A stretch of 64,000 nucleotides of DNA from contig NC_064040.1 in NCBI RefSeq assembly GCF_932526225.1, positions 6,359,181 through 6,423,180 on the forward strand, given 5' to 3'. This DNA comes from Nematostella vectensis (lineage: Eukaryota > Cnidaria > Anthozoa > Actiniaria > Edwardsiidae). Of the stretch, positions 1-11,529 are shown one piece after another. The notes beneath the pieces were generated by a model. It saw only the letters and a program-made list of their open reading frames with translations. It did no database searches and was not told the DNA's origin. How positions within the stretch are numbered: position 1 is the stretch's first letter; every line of letters starts with the position of its first letter. A program made the position numbers and the translations under genes.

Positions 1-109
1 ATGTTTTATAACCACCCTTTGTTCGAGGGCTTTGGTATCACTCGCGTGATTCATTTCTTTTCTTTTTTTCCCTTGTGTTGTTCCAGAAAATATCCATACC
101 CCCCCCCCC

Positions 110-335
110 CCCCTTCCCATGGAGGGGATTGGAAATTCCGGGTGGGTGGGGGGTCAAACGCCCAGGAGGGAAGGGGGGGGGGGGGGTAGTAAAATGCTCT
201 TTTTCCTTAACAGTTACTGTATTTATTTTTTTCCAGGGGGTTGGAAATTCCAGAGGGGTGGGGTGGGGGGGGGGGTCATACCTCCGACCCCCTCCATTGG
301 GGGGCTATAGATATTTTCTGGAACTACACCTTCTT
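110..335 (+). repeat. G/C-tract dispersed repeat, copy 1
   Basis: This stretch is made of long C or G runs alternating with the words TTGGAAATTCC, TAACAGTTACTGTATTTATT and CATACCTCCGACCCC. The same words recur in the same order on the opposite strand at about 13800-14035, so it is one copy of a dispersed repeat, inverted relative to the second copy. Several overlapping open frames cross it, but they are glycine/proline-rich products of the homopolymer runs and I do not regard them as genes. Confidence 0.7.
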
Positions 336-884
336 CTTTTGGAGAGGTGTGGGGGTGGGGGGAATGCAGGAGCTCGAGACCTTGGGACAACAGATAACAA
401 AAAATGTCTTTCTGGGGAAATGGGGGGTGGGGGGGGGGGGTGTGACATCTTTATAAAATGATCTATTTCTTTTCAAAATAAAATGATGCATTGCGTTCGT
501 AGAACTGCTAGCATATCAATATTTGGGTGACCTTAAATCTCGCTCGGCCAATCTCTTGGAGGCCTGGGTCTAAGGGCTTTTCAATACTTGTGTGATAAAG
601 ATTTGACCAAGCGATAAAGTTTTTTTGACACATTTTTGCCTCGAGTCTCAAATCAAAAGGAATCAGCATTTTTCACCATGTTTTCTGGAGATCAGGGAGC
701 GGGAAAACATTAGCTCTTCTAAATATGGGCATCAATGCCCATATAAGGCAATGCATACGAAGGACACTATCCGTTGGGAATATGTTTGATATGGTTTTTA
801 CAATCATACAGTGCCCTCTTTCTCAACAAAAACTGCTCTAAGTTTTGTATATTCTACAGCTTGGTAGCTATCATGTTCACGTCC

Positions 885-3800
885 TCAAGAGAAGTATTGT
901 TCTAGTAGATCTTCTCCTGAGCTGAACACGGAAGGTCTGTAATGTACCGGGTCGTTTGGCGAATCTGAACGCCCGGTGCCTTCTGGGAATGAATCGGTCA
1001 GCGGATATACATCAAGGACATGCACCCCAGCAGAGCACATTGCATCCATGGCAAAGGCATTGAATGCTTGCACGCGCTAAAAAACAAAAAACAAACAAAC
1101 AAATAAGATAAAAATAAAGAATTGAATATCATTAGGAATGGTAATCCATCTTGACTTTCTGCCTTTGGTTTTTACAAATAAAGTCTCTTAAGATTCAGAA
1201 CTTTAGCGGGCCTTGAAATATAAGGGAGGAGAGGTTACGATACAGAAATATAACAAAGAAAATAGGATGCTGAGTCATAAGGAATAATTATTCCGTGTGC
1301 AGGCTTCGAGACCTTTCTATCAAAATTCACGTCACATCTTCTTGTAGAAATGTTATATAAAATATTCACATTAATGGAAACATGATTATTGGGCAATTTG
1401 GCTTGGGGTCTAGCTGCGAGTTTAGTCACCACCGTATAAGATTAGGGGTCTGAGCTGTACCTGGCAGGTCAGGAATCGCCTGGAGTCGAGATGGTTATGA
1501 GTGTATTTTTGCCTGTTGATCGCCGTGGTTGTTTTCCAGATCAGCATTCCTTCAAACCTCCTCCTCTCCGTTTTACCATTCACTTCCATCGTCTTCCCGT
1601 TTTTCAATACATCTATTACTCCAGTTATAAGTCTCTGGTAGTTTGTAAAATTTGTGTTTTCCACATAATGTAGTCCAAGGTTCAACAGCATGACTCCATT
1701 ACTGTCCATTTCTGGGTGAAACAAAACCTGGCTTAATTCGTTTAATATCCTTTCAACGCTAAAATCCAAGTCGTCCGTCTCTTTCTTGGCTTTTTGTAAA
1801 GGTTTCTTAACAAATTCTTGTAGCGTTACGTTATAATTATTCATTTGGTAAACCCAACTGTAGCTGTATCCACAGCGATGGAACAGTTCTTTGCAGAGTC
1901 GACGCTTACGGATTGAATTGAAGAAGCCCATGGCCATTGAATCGCCATACACCCAGAACAGGCCTTTCTTGCGTCTCGGCCATTTGGCAACGTGGAGGAC
2001 TAGGGCGATAGAACAACAGCAATGACAAAAAATAGACATATGAATAAAACGTTGACGTTTTGAGGGAAGGTACCGAGGACTCTTAGTTTCTTTTCAGATA
2101 CTTTCTCCATTTATTTAAGATGGTCACAGTCACTGCTTTTATCTTCTGATTACAAGTTATAAAGTTTACGAAGCACCTGCGTTACGGTAACCTTAAAAAT
2201 AACAAGAATCGTGCAGTTTTTCCAAATAAGGAGTATTGTAGTTTCCTTATATGGAAGTGACCGCGCTTAGCAAAAACGACAATTTTTGGCTGAATTTTTT
2301 TGATATGGAAATAATCATAATTTCATGGCCGAGGGTGGGGACCTCCTCCAAATGATTTTCAAAAATTATAAGGAAATGACCAGTAGGGCGTGGCTGTGCC
2401 CCCAATGTTTTCGTACTGTTTCTATATCGTGCCACCCAATAATAATTCGAGGCCTGCTACGGCCCTGAATTTTAAAGAGTTTGAGTCCAACACGCGATTC
2501 TTGTGTTTAATTTCGAATATTGAATTAATTTAAGTTACGACTTTAGAAAGCATAATTATCCATAGATTATTTATGCTTTAGCAATAGAATGGTAAACCTC
2601 TTTTGTAGGAGGAAACGGATTTCAAAGTCACTTAATTTAGTGAATTTCATTCCATACTGAAACTCGCTGACTTTCGGCAGTGAAAAATCGTCGGATTCAA
2701 AGTTTTTTTTTTAGAGATAGGAACTGAGAGGCATGGAGGCAAAATTCATAAGAAAAAAAATAACAGAAAAACACTAATTGGGACAGTGTAGACCAACCCG
2801 GTTTGTATGGCGTCCAAGAGTTATTAACCCAGCGACCAAGACCATCCCACAGTAGTTCACAAGACGAGTTGCACTTGGGTAATGTTTGTAGTGTTACATC
2901 TCTGGGGCGGCGGGTCCCTAGAGAAAAAAAAAAAGCGAGAATGCCTGTGGTAACAGAAAAAGAGTGCTCCTGAGGCTTAGGTTACGCACCTTGTGATTGC
3001 ACTATGACGTCAATACCGGGTACACCCCACAGCGGCTTGAGAATGTATGGCCTGTCATTTCCCAGAGTGCCTTGCGCTTGGTCTTTTCCTTGGGCGTTGC
3101 CTAAAACATATCAATCAGTCGTTCTCGAAATGATCTGAGGGAGGTAACTAAAGCTTGAATTAGTGGCTGGAGCACGAATTAGTTCCTGTTTCCCTTCGAT
3201 ATTTTTCTTATATTTCTATTTTGGCTTTCCTTATAACTTTATTGTTTTATTTCGTTATCGTTATTGCCTTATCGTTAAAAACATTTTGACTTATCTATAT
3301 CTATTGCTTATCTATATATAGGTACTGCCTGCCAGGCTATTTGTACTGTCCACCTAGATTAGCACTGCTATTTGCGGGCATATACTATGTAAGATTATTT
3401 AATAAACTGAAGAACAATCAGCTGATCAGTAACTCAAACCCGGTAACTCAAAGGCGTTTGTCGTTGTAGAGCAAATGACGAATCAGGGGCGGATCCAAAA
3501 GTTTAATAAAGGGGGGGGGGGCGAAGCGAAAGTTTCAAGAAAGGGGGGCCCGACTTATTGTTCTTCCGTATATTTCCTTATATTTTTTGTTATTTTTAAA
3601 AAAATAGGGAGCCGGGCCCCCTTGGCCTCCTTGATCCGCCCCTGCGAATGACAATTGGCAGCTATAGGGCTAAAGGTTGGTCGCAAAAATGCTTTTGAAT
3701 GGCCCATCGCCGTTTTTAGTTTGGGCTGACGAGGTTTTTATAAAATGCACTTCATATACAAGGTGTATACAAATATGTCCCAGGCTATCCTTCTCTAGTT

Positions 3801-4456
3801 TTTTAATATCTAAGCTCGTCTCAGATCCCACGCTACCTCACGTTAATCTCCGAGCACAGGTAACCTGGTAGGAACACCTCCAATGGCATACCTTTGATGA
3901 ACCAGTCGCTCGGAGGGTCCCTGAGACCATCGCAAAGTGTATAATCCAACATCACTTCGAGACGATATTTCCCAGGCTCCATAGGAACAAACAAAATATC
4001 ATACGTCCCGTCCTCATTGTCTATCACTGTCGGCGCAAAGGATGCCGGTCCTGTCAAGTGTACTCGCCACGCGTCTCCACCGATCAGCTTTTTTATGCCA
4101 TTCCTGGTCTGTGATTGGATGACAATTCGACTGAATTGATTGACAGGTCTGATATCCCACAAAGTGATATAACTCAGTTCCGGGTCCGTACTCAGAGGGT
4201 TATTAGAGGGGACATTCTCACGCCATGTTAGATTCTCTCGACAGGGTCTTAGCACTTGTTTCCAGTCTCTGCGCATGTTCTCCACTCGGCACCAGTTCTC
4301 TGTGAAAGACCGTCTTACTGACGATTTCGTTGCTACTCGCGAGAGATGTTTTTTGTTGTTTGAACACGCCTTCATATGAGTTTTGTAGAAAATAACACAC
4401 CCTACGACTGTAGAAATAAAAAGGATCATGCGCCTGCGCAATAAGACCATAGCCAC
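885..4456 (-). CDS. NXPE/PC-esterase-like protein, gene 1 (4 exons, 471 aa)
   Basis: Exons are 4456-3892, 2917-2798, 1999-1461 and 1076-885; phases agree and give 471 aa. A signal anchor lies at about residues 11-25 behind an Arg cluster, predicting a type II Golgi or secretory-pathway protein. Then come a WCRVE...DWK...PC...N block, a neurexophilin-like beta domain (GGDAWRVHLTGP to DWFIKG), a C-x3-C...LWDGLGRW segment, and an SGNH-type esterase domain with GDS (YGDSMAMGF), GLHY, and a terminal D-x-x-H (DPVHY). These are the features of the NXPE family (neurexophilin plus PC-esterase). The substrate is unknown; glycan O-acyl chemistry is a family-level guess. It is divergent from gene 2, with about 1.6 kb between the two starts. 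Exon 2's donor (CCGG/GTTGGT) is weak and is placed by phase and by alignment with gene 2. Confidence 0.82.
2325..2470 (+). repeat. Dispersed repeat in intron of NXPE-like gene 1
   Basis: The block AAATTATAAGGAAATGACC followed by AGTAGG and a GGCTGTGC segment matches a copy at about 55960-56080, in the intron of the CCDC97 gene. Both copies are followed by a C-rich run and a GTTTCT-type word. It is a short mobile or processed repeat of unknown class; I see no clear terminal repeats or target duplication. Confidence 0.55.
3484..3644. mobile_element. 161-bp MITE with CAGGGGCGGATC termini
   Basis: The ends are CAGGGGCGGATCC and GGATC-type TTGATCCGCCCCTG, an inverted repeat of about 12 bp. The same five bases, CGAAT, flank both sides (3479-3483 and 3645-3649) and look like a target-site duplication. 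The interior is a G-run, GTTCTTCCGTATATTTCCTT and a G/C-rich end. It lies in intron 1 of NXPE-like gene 1. A degraded relative lies at about 10525-10672. The superfamily is not certain. Confidence 0.7.
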
Positions 4457-4824
4457 CGCTGACCTTAAACCTTATTCCATGGTTTGTTTGGTTATCTTGC
4501 CGCCATAGTTTCATTGGAATTATAACTGCGAGTCTGTAGCATTAGTGTTCCCTATCTTGATCACAGACAGGTGTTTGTGAATGATTATAACAAGACCTTT
4601 ATCCGAGAAGAAGTAATATAACCACATCTTCTTTTAGTTTCGTCGTTGCAATGTCCATTTCCTGTTTTCCGAATATGTCTTCAACATTTCCGTCGAGGAA
4701 AATTTACCAAAACCGCTCTGATGGAGGGGACTTTTCCATTTAAAATGAGCGTCCCATTAGTATCTAAACTCTCTATTTCTAATTAAAATTAAAGTGTTCG
4801 GTTTAGCATAAGGTTTGGATTTGA

Positions 4825-5225
4825 TTAAAATGTTTGAATAATTCTCGTATGGAATTGAAGGATGGATGGAAGGAATAAAAGAGACAAGACGAGACTCATC
4901 TCTTTGTACTGAGGGTCATGGTACCCGTCATTACAGGTGGTGTACACATTCACTCCGGGCACAACCATCTGTCTAAAATCAAAACAAAATTTGACGTAAA
5001 ACAAAATAATAGCTGATTTCAATCAAAACTCTATTTTTTGAGATTAAAAGACAGCTAGGGATCTAGAAAAGCGCTGTAGTAAGTAAAATTTCGTATCTGA
5101 ACGTCTCGCAAAGAGAAGTAAAAGAAAACGTACTTTTTGGTATGACTTCATAACGTGTTGTATGAAGACATTTGACAGGCGACAGGTACTTTGTAACCAA
5201 GCCTTATAGCCACTAGTCTAAAACA
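4825..5225 (-). CDS. Two orphan exons of unrecognised gene (possible gene remnant)
   Basis: Between the two divergent NXPE-like genes, the minus strand shows two joinable exons. One runs from an acceptor at about 5218 to a donor at about 5133 and encodes a segment with SGYKAWLQSTC and QHVMKSYQK. The other starts at an ACAG acceptor near 4978 with MVVPGVNVYTTCNDGYHD and ends in a hydrophobic tail (SLVLSLLFLPSILQF) at 4825. Both are phase 0. The tail could be a GPI-anchor signal, which would make this the 3' end of a surface-protein gene. I do not recognise the family and see no 5' exons, so it may be a remnant. Confidence 0.4.
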
Positions 5226-6084
5226 AAGAGGAGAAATGTTAAGAGGATTTGTTGACAAATATAAAAGGTAAGGCATATCAACTAATTTGTTTTATCCAGA
5301 GTTTCAAAGCATTTGGGAAGTTTGTTTGAAATGATATTCTGCGTATAGTACAAAGAGCATCTTTTGTCACAGTTCTCCTATTTGTGATTTAAAAATCTGC
5401 TATTCCAATCAAATAATATGAGGATGGCGGCCATAGGATGATTTATCTCTCATACTTTAAATTTGTTTGAGGGATCGGATATATTAGCGGCCGTACTTTG
5501 GTGCATTAGAGTAGAGATCAAAGGGTCACTACTGTTATTGTATAGCTGAGATCAAATACAATCAATTAATGCAAAACAGGTGATAATGATTCGAATCAAC
5601 TCAATCTCTCATCAGAAAAATTGCAATGGCCGTAAAACTTCCTATCCCAAGATCCCTGAAATAGGGATCCCAGTGATGGATAGAATGGGAGGTTGTTTAT
5701 ATCAAGATATTGATGTCAACTTTGTGTATATACTGGTCCATGTATTAGCCTCTAGGTTTGGTTCAAACGCCGTATTATCCATGAGCCGTATTCAATGTCA
5801 ATGCATGGGAATGAAGATGAAACAATCGCCATGATTCAGATGCACGCATTTGCTTTGAATACGGCTCATGTATAATACGACGCTTGAACTAAGCCTAAGC
5901 TTCCAAACTTTTTAAAAGTTTAAATACGGCACTTTTCTGAGATTTAAAATGACACTTTTTAAAACAATCTATCATGATATGAGCTCATTGTTCAAATCTG
6001 TCAATCAAACCTATAGCTTATTGGTTCGAATGTCTGAGAGAGACCTGGGTCCAATTTCACCACAGGCGACCCGATTGAGATGAA

Positions 6085-9000
6085 ATGTTCAAGACGGTAA
6101 TACTGTCCCCCCGCCGGGGCCCGCGAAATATCTCCTACCATTCGTACAGACCAAGACTTTTGTTTGCAAAATCCAGCGTAGCAGTATTCTTATCCATAGT
6201 GCTCTTCCTCGCCTGGTGCAACTGGAGTCGCTATGGGGTGCCTGTGGTGGAGGGGGAGCTTGGTACGAAGGAGCGGTTTGAGTTGTTGTGGTGTAGGATG
6301 CAGCGTGCGAGAGTGGACTGGAAAGCTGTGGTTGCGCCGTGTGAAGGGAACACGCAATGGGGTCACGTGACCGATAGATGGCGAGGGGAGGAACCTACAA
6401 GCGCGACGACGAGTTATGTATCCAAGCCATTCATAGTAGTTTCATTGTGCCCCTTATTTTTCACGCCATGTCTATTCGTCTATTTTTACGATTACATCTT
6501 CAGTATGTTTGGAGTATTTTTTCAAGAGCATACCTATTATCATTAGCCAAGGGTGTTATAGAATCGCGAAACAAAATTGCTTTCATCAGCGTAAAAGATC
6601 TGTCTGTATGTCCGCTTTTGTCTGTCTCTTTGTCTGAGAAACTTTTAACTTATAAAAAGATATCATATTGGGACATGCAACCCGCGGGAGAATTCAGCCG
6701 TTTCTTTATCCAATCACAAACCGCGGAAGGCACTGCCAAGACCGTGGGGGGCGATGAGTGGAGGGTGCATTTGATTGGTCCAGCCTACCTTGCGCCGACC
6801 GTAATGGATCACGGGAATGGCTCGTATGAGGTGCTTTTCCTCGCAATGGAACACGGGACATACCAAGCAAAAATAGTACTGGATTACTCGTTGTGTAACG
6901 GTATACGGGATCCGCCGCGGGACTGGTTCATAATAGGTATCATTCAGGCGTAGGTAGAATTAAAAAAATAAAAAATAAAGGGAACCAAAAAGGCCATAAT
7001 AAGACATTTTCCCCTCAATTCCGAAAACTGTGCCATACATTAAATGTATCTTTGGCTGCCAGGGAGAGGGGGGGGGAGCCCCTTGGGCCCTCCACCCCGG
7101 CTACGCCCCGTCATAACGGTTGCCTCCCGATTACTCGTTGACTGGTCTTTGGTGGGTGGGCAAGCATGCGAGCACCTGAAATATACAAAGAGCAATCGCG
7201 ACATTTTCCCTAAGAATTACGAGCAATCTGTAATAGTAGTCGAGCAGATTGTTGGTTCCTATTATTCAAACTACCAGAGATACATTTGATTCATTTTGAT
7301 TGGTTATCTCCTTGCAAAGAGGTGGCGTGATTTAATACTATTTCCGCCAATAAAAACGCTTCAAGGATTTTGAATGATGGAAGCCTGTTAGCGGCGAGTA
7401 AAAAGGGCAGCAAATAGTCCCACGTGCAACTTCTATTTGTTTAAGCCTGTAATGGTGAAACAGTCAGGAAAATAAGAATCATTCTGTTCTCATTCGATTC
7501 TGACCGTTTATTGCCTTCCGTTGCTAGGAAATATGCAGGGCAAAGGGCAAAGACATCCTGGGGTGGAAAGAAATCGCGATTACATCATGGATCAACTATG
7601 GAACGGGACCCCTGTGGATATCCGTATTCCACCATCAACAAACGGTACATCAACAAACAAAAGAGATTGAATGACAATTTTTAAATCGTTAATCGAACCG
7701 GTAGCTAAAAGTACAGGACGTTAAGTTTACAATTGCATTAATTTGGCAGAGGATGGCAAAAAAACCTCCCCTGTACGCAAATTAATGTCCCCTCTGCCCG
7801 TTACAGAGGAATATGAGGAAACTCTCATTCTAATATGCAGATAACTTCAATCATCTCCATAAATGTGAAACAGTACCTTCTCCGATACACGTATATAAAA
7901 GGCATGACAGAATAAAACACTCGCCACCCCTCCCAGTACATATAAATATATTGCAACTCTCCCCCTTCCCCAATGCAGATAAATAAAATACAATTCCCTT
8001 CCCCCGTTACAGATAAACGTTATAAAGACCCCGATATGCATTTAACGCATAACTGGAGATCTGAAACCCTCTGCTGTCTACCAAACATTATAGTAGCATT
8101 TAAAAGCCTTGCCGATTTTTTGTTTTTTCTAAAGGTATGAAGCATTGGCACGAACATGGCCTCTATACGAAGTTTACTAGAAGGAACATGTGCGGAGAGG
8201 TCTGCAATGCATTATGGGATGGCTATGGACGATGGATAGACAACAAATGGAGACCATACGTCATCAGTAAGTCTTACGTCATCAGTAAGCCATACGTCAT
8301 CAATAAGTCACACGTCATAAGTAATTTATACGTCATCAGTAAGCCATACGTCATAAGTAAGTCTCACGTCATCAGTAAGCCATACGTCATCAGTAAGTCT
8401 TACGTCATAAGTAAGTTTCACGTCATCAGTAAGTCTTACGTCATAAGTAAGTCTCACGTCATCAGTAAGCCATACGTCATCATTAAGTTTTACGTCATAA
8501 GTAAGTTTTACGTCATCAGTAAGCCATACGTCATCAGTAAGTCTTACGTCATAAGTAAGTTTTACGTCATCAGTAAGCCATACGTCATAAGTAAGTCTCA
8601 CGTCATCAGTAAGCCGTACGTCATAAGTAAGCCATACGTCATCAATAAGTCACACGTCATCAGTAAGTCTTACGTCATACGTGAGCCATACATCATGAGT
8701 GCTCACTATAAGCAATTTATACGTCTTAAAATAATAATAATAAAAATTGGCGGTATCTATAACAGGAAAAATTGTACCCACAAGATATTAGTGCCGTTTT
8801 ATGAACAATAATAGTATCAAAATGGTTAAAGTTTTTACTAAAATCGGATTTTAGTTCCTTCCAGGAACCCTGTGTTTCAATTATTGGATGAGCTGCTTTT
8901 TTCCATAAAATATCTTGTCTATTTGAACGGACAAATTATTTTAATCGGTGTCTCTTCTTATCTTAAGACACGCCCAAGTACCGCGAACCCCACCTGATAC

Positions 9001-10115
9001 GCGAAGGAACTCTCTGCATATATGGTGACTCGCTCGGGATGTTCTTCGCTGACTCACTCTACCATAGACCCATCTGCAAACGCGCTTTCAAACACTGCAC
9101 CAAAAACTACAACTGGATCTACCCAGTTCTTAACTTCACTATCGACAGGAGCAAGGACGATGACTTGGATTTTAACCAGACGCGTGTTTTGACCGCTGTG
9201 GAGTCTTTGCTACGAAGCAGAGAAATGGACCATAAAAGCGTCATTGTATTCAACTTTGGTCTGCATTACGTCGAGAGTGTAAACTTCACAACATATATGA
9301 AGTTGGTAGATAGCTTGGTGGAAGTGTTTAAGATGCATGGACACAGTGGTTTCGGTGAGAAGAGTGATACGACTAGAGGTAAACCACGAGTTATCTGGAA
9401 AACAACCACAGCGATAAACAAGCAGAGAGCCTCCGTACGGCATCTTGGAAGTAGACGCTTTCTCACTTACCAGGTAATGGTTGGGGAATGGGTAGCCTGT
9501 GTAGCAAGTGCAAGGGACTGGGGAAAAGGGAGAACCGCGGGCGTTCGGGTTATAAGTGTCTCCACTTTTTCCACCTCTCGGTCACCTCATCTTTATTTCC
9601 CTCTGCTTTTGTTACACAGCCTGATTCATGGTAAAATGATGACATATATATAACAAGGTAAATCCTCACAGAGAGGTAATCGGACTTGTGCAAGGTCTTT
9701 TAAAAAGTACCTTTTTTAGGGAGTAAAAGGCCCGATTTTTATTTTATAGAAACACGTGCAAATTCGACAAATTCCCAGGGCGAAATTTTGGGCGTTAAAA
9801 AGAGAAAGGAGCGATTGAACTGAGATGAAAGATCTGAACCAGTCATCCAATGAGCATCCAAGATACTAAAAATTCAAGCATACATATTCCATTATTTCGT
9901 TCTTTCAGCGTGTGTTGTTGTTTAACGCGTTTGCCACTTCCGCAATGTGCTCCGCTGGCATCGAAGTGATTGACGTCTACCCTGTGTCAGATTCATACCC
10001 ATGGGGGACTGGGACCCACGCTAGCCTAAAGCCAGCTGAAAATGACGTGGTGCACTATAGCAACCAGGCCTTCAAGCCGGCAGAGGACTTGCTTGAAAAT
10101 ATGTTTTTGGCGTGA
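6085..10115 (+). CDS. NXPE/PC-esterase-like protein, gene 2 (5 exons, 484 aa)
   Basis: This is the paralogue of gene 1. Exons are 6085-6417, 6660-6936, 8135-8266 (minimum form), 8968-9473 and 9909-10115; phases agree and give 484 aa. A signal anchor lies at about residues 30-46 (SVAVFLSIVLFLAWC). The same blocks follow as in gene 1: neurexophilin-like domain (GGDEWRVHLIGP to DWFIIG), CGEVCNALWDGYGRW, then an SGNH esterase with GDS (YGDSLGMFF), GLHY and a C-terminal DVVHY carrying D-x-x-H. The 6418-6659 intron has no counterpart in gene 1. The third exon runs without a stop into an 18-bp tandem array made of donor-like sequence, so its true 3' end is ambiguous in steps of six codons. The product should be a Golgi or secreted acyl-esterase/transferase-like protein of unknown substrate. 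Confidence 0.82.
8257..8706 (+). repeat. 18-bp tandem array of donor-like units, 25 copies
   Basis: Twenty-five contiguous 18-bp units of the form TACGTCATCAGTAAGTCT run from the end of the third exon of NXPE-like gene 2 into its intron. In the exon frame they read Y/H-V-I-S-K-S/P/F without a stop. Nineteen units keep AGTAAG, a near-consensus 5' splice site, always after ATC and so always phase 1. Most units also hold TACGTCAT, which resembles a CRE/ATF site. The array is also open on the minus strand. Gene 1 has nothing like it at the homologous position. Confidence 0.93.
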
Positions 10116-10524
10116 CAATATAGTTGCATTGTGTGAAGGCATGACAACATAAGTGATATGCATATATGACAAGATAGATGGCGGGCTAGGTTGCGTGACA
10201 ATACTGGATTGTGGATGATGTAACATGACTGGATGACGTGCAATACAGAATTGGCATCAATAGGAATGGCGTGACATCATGGTTCTCATGGCAATAACGA
10301 TTGCGTGACAATAACGGATTTTGTGACAATGCAGAAGGCGTGAGAAAACTGTGATGGCGTGATGTATAGCACCGTGCAAACAGCTTTAGCATTTTTGGTG
10401 AGACACTAACCAGCATGCAATGCTGGCGCTGTTTGAACACCTCTTGATGGCCACATGGCCAGCATTTTGGTTAGTTAATTTACTCGTGACAACTGTTTGA
10501 TACTTGACGAAGCGAGCGGCACGC

Positions 10525-10672
10525 AGTAGATCCAAAAGGGCGGGGGGATGCGAGGCAAGGCTTTTAAAAAAGGGGGGCAGGATTCATTGTTCTTCCATGG
10601 GTTTCCTTATATTTCTAAGCCAAATATCTGAAAATAGGAGGGGGGCTCATCACTAGATCCGCCACTGACACG
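10525..10672. mobile_element. Degraded relative of the 3484-3644 MITE
   Basis: It shares AGTAGATCCAAAAG, a G-run, the segment from AGGATTCATTGTTCTTCC to TTTCCTTATATTT, and a terminal CTAGATCCGCCACTG with the element at 3484-3644. The terminal bases are mutated and no target duplication is evident. Confidence 0.6.
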
Positions 10673-10971
10673 TGCGATGGTGTTCTACTTGAATCTTTTC
10701 CCAAATACACTTTTCGACTACAAATTTGCGATGTTTACTTTATTTATAAATCCAGTAACATTCCCGACTTTTGAAATGACAGCATAGTTTGGACACGGGG
10801 TTTTTGGCTGTATGAGTTTAATGCAAACGAGCCCAACAGTGCTGCGTCAGTGTGCAAACGCCCAGTGATAGCATGACTACGTTAGCTTGACCTCGAGTAA
10901 AGGCTGGCAAAATTATGTCGAAAAGTTTGACCTCAGTCAAATACTTCCCCAAAACTCGCCAGCATCGGTGA

Positions 10972-11440
10972 GTACCTCCCAACACGGTGCTGAAACAGCG
11001 CCAGAATTGCTTGTACCGTTACGCTCGGTTGACGACAAGACAAGCGCTAACTACTTCACAGTACCTCCCAACACGGTGCTGAAACAGCGCCAGAATTGCT
11101 TGCACCGTTACGCTCGGTTGACGACAAGACAAGCGCTAACTACTTCACAGTACCTCCCAACACGGTGCTGAAACAGCGCCAAATTGCTTGCACATTTACG
11201 CTCGGTTGACGACAAGACAAGCGCTAACTATTCACAGTACCTCCCAACACGGTGCTGAAACAGCGCCAGAATTGCTTGTACCGTTACGCTCGGTTGACGA
11301 CAAGACAAGAGCTAACTACTTCACAGTACCTCCCAACACGGTGCTGAAACAGCGCCAGAATTGCTTGTACCGTTACGCTCGGTTGACGACAAGACAAGCG
11401 CTAACTATTCACAGTACCTCCCAACACGGTGTTCAAACAA
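10972..11440 (+). repeat. 89-bp tandem repeat, about five copies
   Basis: The unit contains AACACGGTGCTGAAACAGCG, CTCGGTTGACGACAAGACAA and CTCACAGTACCTCCC-like ends. It recurs with starts at 10981, 11070, 11159, 11246, 11335 and 11423 (periods 89, 89, 87, 89, 88). Small deletions explain the broken open frames across it. An inverted partial unit (GCTGGCGCTGTTTGAACAC) lies at about 10424-10442, so the array may be the interior of a larger inverted-repeat element. I see no gene here. Confidence 0.85.
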
Positions 11441-11529
11441 GGCGAGCACTGCCAGGCCAACTTCTTGCCAGCAAATGTTGGCGCATTTTGCACGAGGCTT
11501 TTCGTGACATGCAAGACAAAGAGTAACGA

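Noticed and set aside
75-461. Glycine/proline-rich ORFs
   Set aside because: They are translations of homopolymer runs in a dispersed repeat found again at 13800.
8257-8706. CRISPR-like array or a 224-residue repeat protein
   Set aside because: Units are contiguous 18-mers with no spacers, in animal DNA. The full open frame over-extends the exon; the homologous gene stops its exon where the array begins.
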